A DNA stretch of 11,830 bases from Rodentolepis nana (taxonomy: Eukaryota > Platyhelminthes > Cestoda > Cyclophyllidea > Hymenolepididae). This document shows, piece by piece, positions 1 through 7,138 of this stretch; the stretch's first letter is position 1; each line of letters starts with the position of its first letter. The notes beneath the pieces are model-generated. The model saw only the letters and a program-made list of their open reading frames with translations, had not been told where the DNA came from and made no database searches. The stretch lies in contig UZAE01014612.1 in assembly GCA_900617975.1 (NCBI GenBank), positions 1 to 11,830 of the forward strand. Reading direction: 5' to 3'. Both the position numbers and the translations under genes were made by a program.

Positions 1-770
1 GGAGGGGGGGGCAGGTGGAGATTTACATAGAAGATTGAAGAATTCTTTAAAAGAATGAAATATATGGGGACAAAGATGTTTGAGGAAAACACCATTAAAA
101 GACATCCATTTAGAAGGTCATAATGGTCTTTCAGTTGAAAGCCATAAAATTAGGCAACTACTTATTCAAACTGACAGACTTTTCTTGTTTCCTGGTTGAA
201 TAGGACTTGTTATTTTTTTTAAAAATCTCCTTATTACCGTTAATTCTAGTGTGAAAGGGGACGGAAATGGCAAATTGTGGAGGAGTGAAAATTGGGGATT
301 CTTTTTTATTTCGTTGAAATTTCCCATCCTTATGTTGACTTGGCCATGAGAAGAAGAAAATTTTCCATCAACGAAATTTCGTTTTCGTAATAATGGCTTA
401 ATTTTTAAATATACAAATTTCCTTTCAACATCACTTTCTATGAGTGTTACAATGTGAAGGTCGGTATTTTTGAAATTACACAATGTGCTCAAGGTCATTT
501 GTTAACCGAATTGTAGGCTAATGCAGTCATTGGCTTGATCTGAACATACACTCAACTTTGGGTTCTCGTCCCAAGGCGGAGGATTGTGGCCATGATGGAA
601 AGACGGCCACTTCCTCTCACCCCTTGTACTCTTCATTTCTCTTGGTGATCATTTCTAACTCTACTACATTGTGCAAGCTTTGAGCCTTAGCAAAGGTTCT
701 TTAAGACAACGATTCCAATAAATTATCCACGGTGGTCTAGAAGTCACTCATCAATGTACGGCAAACCTGG

Positions 771-794
771 CCCCCCCCCACCCCCACCCCCACC
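771..794 (-). repeat. C-rich tract; G-quadruplex-capable on the minus strand
   Basis: Four C runs (9, 5, 5 and 2 bases) are separated by single A bases. On the minus strand this gives three G runs of at least five plus a further GG, so a quadruplex is likely if the long run splits. It is the same type of G-rich simple sequence seen at 7386-7412 and 11687-11708. No function can be read from it. Confidence 0.6.
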
Positions 795-1264
795 ATTTGT
801 CAAACCCAAAAAACCGTTCCCCCTCTGGAGAGTGGTGGGGAGAGGCGGCAGTTTTGACCTTCAAAACCAATAACATGAAAACGGCTTGCAGTTATTTATA
901 GACTTAGCTGACTTAGTAAAGTGCCTTGAGGTACCAAGGCTCCTCTTGGGGTCTTGGTAAACTGTAGCCTAGCAATATCTGGTGTTTACAAAGGTCAAGG
1001 CGATAGAGGCTAGACTTCCTTGGACTCCGGTGGAATAGAAACAACAAAACAAATCAATTCACCTTAGCTGTGTGCATAGAGCGTTTTGAATGCTCATTTG
1101 GGGCTCATTTATGTCAGAAATTGAAAGTAACTACACATGTCAAATCTAATTTCATCGGACCCAAATTTAACTTTGGATCGATAAATTTATACGATGGTCT
1201 AGTGTGTGATACAAACGAACACAGTATCGCAGTAATGACTTCAGACAACAATGGCAGAAGGAAT

Positions 1265-1269
<5 letters not shown>

Positions 1270-1305
<36 letters not shown>
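1270..1305. repeat. (AT)18 dinucleotide microsatellite
   Basis: This is an uninterrupted AT array of 36 bp preceded by CATAC. It is read as repeated isoleucine and tyrosine in the overlapping small open frames on both strands, which marks those frames as artefacts. It is probably length-polymorphic. Confidence 0.95.
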
Positions 1306-1307
<2 letters not shown>

Positions 1308-1516
1308 TCTGTTAATATCAGTCTGTGAATAGGCTTTTGGCATAAATATTTATTGAAGGCGTTCAAAGTAATTAATATACATTCCAAAAATATCTGTGAT
1401 CTGGCATTGTGAAGCTTCTGGCTTCCACCCTTCACCACGACTGAATGATCAAAATATCTCCCTGAGACTTTGACCATCCGCTTTTTGGGGATTTCTCTCG
1501 ACCTGGTTCCTTATTT

Positions 1517-1529
1517 ATGCTTAAAATGT
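1517..1529 (+). repeat. target-site duplication, left copy (13 bp)
   Basis: ATGCTTAAAATGT is repeated exactly at 1886-1898, directly flanking the minus-strand retroposon 1530-1885. A perfect 13-bp match at exactly the two element borders is the usual signature of target-primed reverse transcription. Confidence 0.85.
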
Positions 1530-1885
1530 TATAACAAATGGCAGGCCTTTTTAATAGTTATCATTAGCCCTTTAGTGGACTTCTGGCTTCACAGTGAGGA
1601 GGAGGAGGAACATCAAAGTGAGAAGAATTTGGGAGGGATAACAGAAGAGTGATTCAGAGATGTAAAAGAAACAGACAGACATCAAGGCTCAGAAGGGGTG
1701 AGATGAGTACTGTGGAAGGGGTCGAATATGACATACATGGTAGTTTAAAGTCAGAAATCAACTGAAGGGTTAATAGAATTTTTTGCCATATGATTATACG
1801 TTGTCCAGGGTGCACCACGTGGAGGTAAGTCTATCCCACACCCCATGATACCTATCATAACGCCTGCCATTTGAAACCACACCCC
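1530..1885 (-). mobile_element. SINE-like retroposon, copy 1 (minus strand)
   Basis: A 356-bp non-autonomous retroposon read on the minus strand and flanked by a perfect 13-bp target-site duplication. In its sense direction the 5' head (GGGGTGTGGGATAG, then an ACTTACCTCC motif, an E-box CACGTG and CCTGGACAACG) is followed by a pyrimidine-rich body with TGTCTGTCTG and TTTTACATCT. The 3' domain is GAAGCC...GGGCTAATGATAACTATT...GCCTGCCATTTGTTATA. The tail is very short compared with the (AAAT)n of other copies. There is no ORF and no convincing tRNA-type A/B-box promoter. The 5' end is odd: before the normal start lies an inverted piece of the 3' domain (about 1850-1876, plus strand CCTATCATAACGCCTGCC) and then a second CCACACCCC, so the GGGGTGTGG start occurs twice. 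It shares the GTTATA tail variant with copy 2. The class is inferred from target-site duplications and tail; no database family was assigned. Confidence 0.8.
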
Positions 1886-1898
1886 ATGCTTAAAATGT
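1886..1898 (+). repeat. target-site duplication, right copy (13 bp)
   Basis: Exact repeat of 1517-1529 (ATGCTTAAAATGT). It marks the 5' border of the minus-strand retroposon and places the unusual inverted fragment (1850-1876) inside the inserted DNA. Confidence 0.85.
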
Positions 1899-2348
1899 AT
1901 TTCCAGCCTTATCTCCCTTCACATAGCTCCCCTATACAAATAAATACACGATTTTGGTATTAAATTAGTCCACCACCGAGATCTGAATATTATGGGCATA
2001 ACCACCATTCATGAACCTTGGAGTTAGATCTGGGAGCGTTAATTGAGGAAACTCCTAACAAGAGTGCGCGCCTTCTCTTTGCATCGTCGGATTCACTTCA
2101 TTCCTGATCCCTTGGTCATATGCTTTCTTCCAATTACTTAACCTTGTAAAACTTGATTCCATGAAACTGGTAAACCACATTTTTCGTCTCTATTTCTATC
2201 TCCCTTTCAATACGCTAGCTTTTATGATGCAGTTTAACGATGCGAGTGCCAATGGGGAAGATGATCATTGTTCACAAAGAAGAGAGTTTGTGGATCCCTT
2301 TCTGTCACACCTATCGTTGGTTAGTTGTAACCGACGATAGCTGCAGTT
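1899..2348. other. unique spacer between two head-to-head retroposons
   Basis: About 450 bp lie between the two independent insertions, and this is the ancestral host sequence. I see no gene. The only structured item is the strong hairpin at 2311-2340. The small plus-strand open frame starting near 2240 runs into the next retroposon and is not credible. Confidence 0.6.
2311..2340. repeat. 30-bp near-perfect inverted repeat (hairpin)
   Basis: CTATCGTTGGTTA and TAACCGACGATAG face each other around the 4-nt loop GTTG. This gives a 13-bp stem in RNA with one G-U wobble. It sits 8 bp upstream of the target-site duplication of the next retroposon. No poly-T follows, and there is no precursor-length extension as in a miRNA. 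Its role is unknown. Confidence 0.75.
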
Positions 2349-2361
2349 ATATATCAAATAA
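2349..2361 (+). repeat. target-site duplication, left copy (13 bp)
   Basis: ATATATCAAATAA lies immediately before the GGGGCGTGGGATAG start of the plus-strand retroposon and is repeated exactly at 2726-2738 after its tail. Confidence 0.85.
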
Positions 2362-2725
2362 GGGGCGTGGGATAGACTTACCTCCACGTGGTGCACCCTG
2401 GGCAACGTATACTCGTACGGCAAAAAGTCTATAAACGGGGAGGTGGCTTCTGACTTCTAACTACCATCACCCCCACTGTATGTCATATTCGTCCCCCATA
2501 ACAGTGCTTACCTTATCCTTTCTGAGCCTTTGTGTATGTCTGTTTCTTTTACATCTGTGAATCACTCTTCTATTCCCTCTCCCGAATTCTTCTCACTTTG
2601 ATATTCCTCCTCCCCTCTGTGAAGCCCGAAGACAACTAGAGGGGTAATGATAACTATCAAAACGCTTACAACTAGAGGGGTAATGATAACTATCAAAACG
2701 CCTGCCATTTGTTATAAATAAATAA
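2362..2725 (+). mobile_element. SINE-like retroposon, copy 2 (plus strand)
   Basis: The most complete copy, 364 bp, between perfect 13-bp target-site duplications. The head reads GGGGCGTGGGATAG, then ACTTACCTCC, CACGTG and CCTGGGCAACG. It contains an inner inverted repeat (ATAGACTT at about 2373-2380, AAGTCTAT at about 2425-2432) that could fold the first 70 nt. A pyrimidine-rich body follows (TGTATGTCTG, TTTTACATCTGTGAATCAC), then the conserved 3' domain with GATAACTATC and GCCATTTG, and a short TAAATAAATAA tail. The 3' domain carries a 36-bp tandem duplication (2632-2701). It has no coding capacity and probably depends on a LINE partner for mobility, which is inference. It faces copy 1 head to head; the pair has no shared outer duplication, so they are two separate insertions. 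I see no pol III internal promoter I would defend. Confidence 0.85.
2632..2701 (+). repeat. 36-bp-period tandem duplication in the retroposon 3' domain
   Basis: A 34-bp block beginning ACAACTAGAGGGGTAATG occurs at 2632-2665 and again at 2668-2701, with TT between. The copies are identical, so the duplication is recent relative to the divergence between family members. The same domain is independently triplicated in the copy at 9827-10264. Confidence 0.9.
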
Positions 2726-2738
2726 ATATATCAAATAA
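2726..2738 (+). repeat. target-site duplication, right copy (13 bp)
   Basis: Exact repeat of 2349-2361 (ATATATCAAATAA). The following ATAAATAAA belongs to the original target, so (AAAT)-like sequence lies on both sides of the 3' junction. Confidence 0.85.
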
Positions 2739-2747
2739 ATAAATAAA

Positions 2748-3917
2748 CCAAATCTACAACACCTGATATATTAACAACATTTCAGCAATGAAAAAAAAAA
2801 GCTGAATACAATTATAATCTTTTCAACTAGATTGCACTTAAAACCATATCATTGCCATTCTAAATGGAGTATGCGCTTAAAGGAGGAGTAAAAAAACGGA
2901 GACTGCAATATTTCTTATAAACATACATTTTGCTAATGATTCTGTTGTTATCGGTGGGCAACAGCGACAACAAGAGGCCCACATTTGTGTCGTCCAAGTG
3001 GGGGCGGGGGGATTGTCAACCTTCCGCATGAAGGCAAGCCTATTCCGACACGATTTGACGTGGTGAAAACAAAAAAATGATACCCACGCTCTCCTCTCCC
3101 CCCCCTCCTCCTCCTCCCCTCCCCTGGCCAGTAGACTCTGCGCAAAGAGGTCCTTTAGTCCCGACAATGCGCGTCTAGTTTACGGAGGATAGCCAACATA
3201 AGGAAGCAAAAGAATTGGATATCTTATTTGGTGTTTATAAAATGCAACATTCTGAGGTAGAATTGAATGTTTTTGGGCATTGAAGTTGTTGAGATATTTC
3301 ATTGACTTGAAGGGGGTAAAATGATGATCGGGGAAGATGTAAGGCGAATACCAGAACCTGCAATAAGCCTACAAATTATTAGCCCCCCCCCCACACACAG
3401 AAACACACAAGATGCTTCTTGTGACAACTCAGATTGATAAGCTACATCCATTTTACTGCTGGTTTGACTGTTTGGAAGTGCATCAGACATGGCTGTGCCC
3501 AGTTTACCCAAGGTCATACTACTGAGAGTACTTCTCCCAACAGGCCATTTCCATATCATATGCCTGATTAAAAAGGTGAAATACACGATTTGAAAAAGTG
3601 GAATCAGGTTATGCCAACTTGATTTGTTTGAGACCATTTTGGAGCTGTTCTACTTTTCAGGACTAAGTGAATACTGATGGAGTTATTCGTAAAAAATAAT
3701 GACCAGAGGATTTCTAACAACTGCAACTTAATTTTAATAATTGAAGATGTGCCTAACTAAGTGGACGGCGAAAGGGCAAGACTCGTTTTAAACCCTGGAC
3801 AAGGAATTGCTTGTGCGTTTGCAAGAGCCTGTTTGGCGAGCATTCGGAACTTCTATGACGTAAATACAAATAACTCTGATCAAAGTGTCGATTCATTTAA
3901 CGATATGCTAATTGAGG
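2748..3917. other. gene-free stretch with G/C homopolymer tracts
   Basis: I find no supported gene. It holds an A10 run (2790-2799), a G-rich tract at 3000-3011, a C-rich (CTC)n-like tract at about 3098-3126 and a C10 run at 3383-3392 followed by ACACACA. Open frames on the minus strand at 2877-3167 and 3299-3637 contain repeated low-complexity residues or no recognisable motif. A plus-strand frame from 3761 has no recognised domain and runs on into the LTR-like element. Confidence 0.55.
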
Positions 3918-4030
3918 TGTGGGACACTATCGCGTTGTTCGTCATCATATGCCTGCATGTCTGCTCACCAGGATTAGGAGGTGCGGCCGTACAACTCTGT
4001 GTGCAGCATACAAACAGTGACCAATCATTA

Positions 4031-4147
4031 ACCTCTGTTTGTTTAACACTAGCCTCTGTTTGTTTGACCTAATCCGCCATCCTGATCATGATTAAGCTCC
4101 CTGCGTATCTGTTTGTTTAACCTGATCCGCCATCCTGATCATGATTA
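4031..4147 (+). repeat. nested tandem duplications in the U3-like part
   Basis: CCTCTGTTTGTTT occurs at about 4032 and 4053 (21-bp period). A block with ATCCGCCATCCTGATCATGA occurs twice, starting at 4068 and 4121 (53-bp period). The compact minus-strand copy has a single version of each, so these are copy-specific expansions. Confidence 0.85.
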
Positions 4148-4177
4148 ACTCCCTGCGTGTACACGTTATCCGCAACA

Positions 4178-4281
4178 TACGTCCTGAATAAACGTGCTCC
4201 GTGCTACAATATACATCCTGAATAAACGTGCTCCGTGCTACACGTCGAATATACGTCCTGAATAAACGTGCTCCGTGCTAC
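4178..4281 (+). repeat. three tandem copies of the AATAAA-containing block
   Basis: CCTGAATAAACGTGCTCC followed by GTGCTAC is repeated at 4178-4207, 4211-4241 and 4251-4281. Each copy keeps the AATAAA hexamer. In the compact LTR copy the block occurs once. If this is the R/poly(A) region, the element now carries three poly(A) signals. Confidence 0.9.
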
Positions 4282-4292
4282 GCGTCTCTTCC

Positions 4293-4790
4293 CTTATAGC
4301 TGGGCTATAGGTTAGCTTGTTCTGGGAGTCTAGGCAACACGTCTGTTTCCTTTATAGCTGGGCTATAGCTTAGCTGAATTATACGTCTGTTTTCTTTATA
4401 GCTGGGCTATAGCTTAGCTAGTTCGGGAGTCTAGCTAGATGTAGGAGAATCTGCCAGAGATTTCTCGGGAGTCTAGCTAGATGTTGGAGAATCTGCCATA
4501 GAGACTATCTTGCCATCGAGATTTCTGAGTCAGTCAGGCTTTACTAAGGTGTTTAGCTGGTTCTGGGAGTCTAGCTAGATGTAGGAGGATCTCCCATTGA
4601 GATTTCTGAGTCAGTCAGGCTTTACTAGCGTAGCCAGAGATTTCTGAGTTAGTCAGGCTTTACTAGAGTAGCAATATTTCTGAGTCAGTCAGGCTTTACT
4701 AGCGTAGCAATCCGTGGAGCTATAGCTTAGCTGTTCTGGGAGTCTAGCTAGGTGTTGGAGAATCTGCCATAGAGATTTCGGTCAGGCTTT
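4293..4790 (+). repeat. complex tandem array of U5-like modules
   Basis: TATAGCTGGGCTATAG recurs at about 4296, 4355 and 4398. GGGAGTCTAGCTAGATGT-type blocks recur at about 4427, 4469, 4565 and 4738. GTCAGGCTTTACTA recurs at least five times from about 4533 onward. The modules are duplicated in different combinations, not as one clean period. Confidence 0.85.
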
Positions 4791-4796
4791 ACTAGC

Positions 4797-5012
4797 GTAG
4801 CAATCCGCTACAATGCAATCCGGTCAGGCTTTACTAAGGTAGCAATCCGTTACAATTCTCAACCGGTCTGGCTTTACTAAGGTAGCAATCCGCTACAAGT
4901 CTTTAACCAAGGCTTTACGAAGGTAGCAATCCGCTACATGTTCGAGACTTAGGGAGCAATCCGCTACAAGTCTACAAAACAATATACATAACTAGCGTAG
5001 CAATCCGCTACA
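4797..5012 (+). repeat. 42-bp-period minisatellite ending in a hairpin motif
   Basis: The 16-mer GTAGCAATCCGCTACA occurs at 4797, 4881, 4923 and 4997, with one-mismatch versions at 4839 and 4953. The first four starts are exactly 42 bp apart, then 30 and 44. Within each, GTAGC pairs with GCTAC around a 5-nt loop. The intervening sequence, GGTCAGGCTTTACTAAG, decays along the array. Confidence 0.9.
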
Positions 5013-5874
5013 ATGGGGTAAATAAAAATTGAACCCACTACAATGGAATTATATTTAACCAGGAAGAGGCGTAACCCAGTTTCAATAATGACATTTCCTT
5101 CTGTGGAGCAATGATATTTTTTGCCATAAGTATATATTTCCCCTCCGTATAACCAAAACTAGAACTGTGATAGTTTTATCTCTTTTGATTATCCAGTAAA
5201 TAAAAGCAATGCCAATCAACTCAAAAATTGACGTGGTAAGCCTCTCATTCCTACTAGTATCATCTTCATCTGGCCAGTGCACATGTCAGTCCGATAGGAG
5301 CCAAACCCGCATATCAGCCCATTTAAACAGTATTTCAAGGTCAAAGTATTGCGAAAACGATTTTCGCCATTTTTACTTAAACTCTTGACCAATATGAGAT
5401 ACTAAATAGTACTTGTGGAAATAATTTTTTTTCGCTTAAATTTATAATAAAGATGCAAGAACTAATTCGGGAGATTTTTGTTTTTTCTAGCAAATGGGGA
5501 CTGACGGGCAGGCGTCGAGGTGTTGGCATTTCAACAATAAGCAGCAAATTAGAATTTATGACTTGTGGTTAGGCGGATGTTTCGTTTTCTTTAATGAATG
5601 TGAATGGAAAATGTCAGACAATCTAAAGCTGCATCTCACAAAAGGAAAATGGTAAAGGCGTCTAATATATTACGAAAGTAATTGCTTTGTTGAATGGGCG
5701 GAGAGACAGCAATGGAGTAAAATATGTTGTGAAAAATTGGGCCATTTGACCTTGACCTTTCTACAACTGGCTAATTTTACTTGAAAATCATTGTGCGTTA
5801 TTCGAATAAATCCATTTCAACTTACTTTCCCAATTATGCGATATTTCAAACTCTTAAATCAGTCCGAGTGAAAA
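5013..5874. other. gene-free stretch with nuclear-receptor-like half-sites
   Basis: I see no gene. The only minus-strand open frame, near 5082-5282, has no recognisable motif. Two exact TCAAGGTCA sequences lie here in opposite orientation (5335-5343 plus, 5747-5755 minus). The second is followed by a further TGACCT-like repeat. This 9-mer is the known extended half-site of FTZ-F1/ERR-type receptors, but regulatory use is unproven. Confidence 0.5.
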
Positions 5875-6205
5875 TTTATTTATTTATTCCAAATGGCGGG
5901 CGTTTTGATAGTTATCATTAGCCCTCCAGCTGACTTCGGGCTTTACAGAGAGGAGGAGAAATATCAAAATAAGAAAAAGTGGAGAGGGGGAACAGAATAA
6001 TGATTCACAGATGTAAAAGAGACAGACAGTCACCAAAGTAGAGAAAATGGTGAGTTGAGTACTGTGGAAGGAGTCGAACATGACATACAGTGGGGTGATG
6101 GCAATTTGAAGTAAGAAGTCAACTTCCGGTTAATAGACCTCTTTTACCCTATGAGTATATGTTACCCAGGGTGCACGACGTGGAGGTAAGTCTATCGCAC
6201 ACCCC
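5875..6205 (-). mobile_element. SINE-like retroposon, copy 3 (minus strand)
   Basis: About 331 bp, full length. Its tail appears on the plus strand as TTTATTTATTTATT at the left edge and its 5' start as GCACACCCC at the right edge. In sense direction it reads GGGGTGTGCGATAG, ACTTACCTCC, a mutated E-box, CCTGGGTAAC, a body with GACTGTCTGTCTC and TTTTACATCTGTGAATCAT, and the 3' domain GGGCTAATGATAACTATC...GCCATTTGGAATAAATAAA. It starts at the same 5' base as copies 1 and 2, which argues against random 5' truncation of a long LINE. I cannot find a clear target-site duplication, so it is probably older. It faces copy 4 head to head across about 600 bp. There is no ORF; the minus-strand open frame at 5884-6081 is incidental. 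Confidence 0.75.
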
Positions 6206-6809
6206 GCATTGGATAAATGACCTGGAAATGGGGAAAGATTTCTGTCTTCATCTCCAGTTCCTGTTCAGACAGTTCTCTGGCATTATTATTTTTGTTTTTT
6301 TTGAATGCATAGTGAAATAGTGGAATATTGCAAATTACTTTATCAGTAAGCGTTGTATGTTGTTCAGCGAGAAAGTATGCACAAATAAACTCGTGAATTA
6401 GCAATAATAAAAATAATTTAAAAGTAATAATAATAATAATTTAATAATTTAAAGTATCACTCAACAAAAGACTTTTGAAAAATTTCCTGAAGTTTACATG
6501 GCGATTAAATTAATTTAAGGAAATGGAGTTCTTTATAGCATTGCGATTCCTCACAGGAAGATTTTCTTTTTAGCAAAATAAATTTGCTGATATAAGTGAT
6601 AAATAGGTGATAGACGGTTGGCTGTTGTCTGGTTATCACATGATTGCAGGTAATGCGCTTCTCCATAGGTGGTCTTGCATAACCAGACATGATCGGGGGG
6701 ACTCCAATCTAATCGATAATCCAGTGCATGTGAGTTGCAATCGTCAGCTTCTTTCGCAAGCAATGAAAGCAGACATGAGGCGTGCAAACACACTCTATTT
6801 CGTATATCA
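6206..6809. other. unique, AT-rich spacer between retroposons
   Basis: About 600 bp of AT-rich host sequence with no supported gene. It includes a (TAA)n array at about 6425-6440 and surrounding AATAAT-rich sequence. It shares no obvious similarity with the spacer 1899-2348, so the two head-to-head pairs are not copies of one larger element. Confidence 0.6.
6425..6440. repeat. (TAA)5 trinucleotide repeat
   Basis: TAATAATAATAATAAT within a 50-bp A/T-only neighbourhood. A simple repeat with no further structure. Confidence 0.85.
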
Positions 6810-7138
6810 CTGGTGTCCGATAGATTTACCTCCATGTGGTGCTCCCTGGGTCACATATACTCGTACGGTAAAAGAGGTCTATTAACCGGCAGTTGACTTC
6901 TGACTTCAAATTACCATCAACCGATTGTATGTCCTATTCGACTACTTTCACATTACTCACCTCACCTTTTTGCTACCTTTGTCTGTCTGTCTGTCTCTTA
7001 CATCTTTGAATCACTCTTCTCTTCCCCCTCTCGACTTTTTGTGCCTTCGAAGTTCCTCTCCTCTGTGAAGCCTGAAGTCAACTAAAGGGCTATTGATAAC
7101 TATCAAACCGCCTGCCATTTGAAATAAATAAATAAATA
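6810..7138 (+). mobile_element. SINE-like retroposon, copy 4 (plus strand)
   Basis: About 329 bp, full length but diverged. It starts CTGGTGTCCGATAG (family form GGGGYGTGGGATAG) and continues ATTTACCTCC, CATGTG in place of the E-box, CCTGGGTCAC, and a body with (GTCT)n at about 6981-6995 and CTTACATCTTTGAATCAC. The 3' domain is GGGCTATTGATAACTATC...GCCTGCCATTTG with a clean AAATAAATAAATAAAT tail. Target-site duplication is unresolved: a weak CGTATAT/CGTACAT similarity at 6801 and 7142 is too short to rely on. The family member has no coding capacity; the two open frames overlapping it are chance. The 3' end is of the GAAATAAATA subtype shared with copies 3 and 5, not the GTTATAA subtype of copies 1 and 2. 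Confidence 0.75.

Larger units (their letters stand above)
1..1516. other. gene-free stretch, mostly unique sequence
   Basis: I see no convincing gene here. The short open frames on both strands have no recognisable domain, and two of them run through the (AT)n microsatellite. The stretch opens inside a G run (4-11). It also holds a C-rich tract at 771-794, the (AT)18 array at 1270-1305, overlapping short inverted repeats at 923-959 (GCCTTG/CAAGGC and TACCAAG/CTTGGTA), and one TCAAGGTCA nuclear-receptor-like half-site at 489-497. It could be intron or intergenic DNA; nothing in it decides between them. Confidence 0.6.
3918..5012 (+). mobile_element. LTR-like element, internally expanded (probable solo LTR)
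   Basis: This 1095-bp element begins TGTGGGACAC and ends AATCCGCTACA, matching the TG...CA borders of LTRs. Its order matches the compact inverted copy at 10693-10981: a U3-like part, then CGTCCTGAATAAACGTGCTCC containing a poly(A) signal, then AGCTGGGCTATAGCTTAGC and GGGAGTCTAGCTAGATGT, and here also a 3' part (GTCAGGCTTTACTA...GTAGCAATCCGCTACA). Nearly every part is tandemly duplicated, so the element is about three times the ~340 bp I infer for the unexpanded form. There is no primer-binding site after 5012, no polypurine tract before 3918, no gag/pol frame nearby and no exact flanking duplication. I therefore call it a solo LTR rather than part of a full element. It could also be a tandem-repeat-rich element of another class. 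Confidence 0.6.

Noticed and set aside
923..959. Overlapping inverted repeats as a structured RNA
   Set aside because: Stems of only six or seven bases that compete with each other; no supporting context.
1070..1477. Overlapping small frames on both strands
   Set aside because: Both translate the (AT)18 microsatellite into Ile-Tyr runs; no other coding sign.
1720..1735. tRNA-type B box (GGGGTCGAATATGAC) in the retroposon
   Set aside because: It resembles a B box only on the strand opposite to the tail, and no A box lies at a suitable distance, so a pol III promoter is not supported.
1530..2725. A single ~1.2-kb foldback or long-TIR DNA transposon (and likewise 5875-7138)
   Set aside because: For 1530-2725, each arm has its own 13-bp duplication and the outer ends share none. 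For 5875-7138 neither duplication can be resolved, but the two spacers are unrelated and the arms are the same family. Separate retroposon insertions fit better.
3761..4072. 103-codon plus-strand frame as a gene
   Set aside because: No recognisable domain, a GTG start, and the second half reads through the LTR and its tandem duplications.
5850..6225. Target-site duplication for the copy at 5875-6205
   Set aside because: Flanks after the (TTTA)n tail side and the CCCC side share no convincing run. Any match needs many mismatches.
6607..6885. 92-codon plus-strand frame
   Set aside because: It runs from unique spacer into a retroposon head, so it is a chance fusion.
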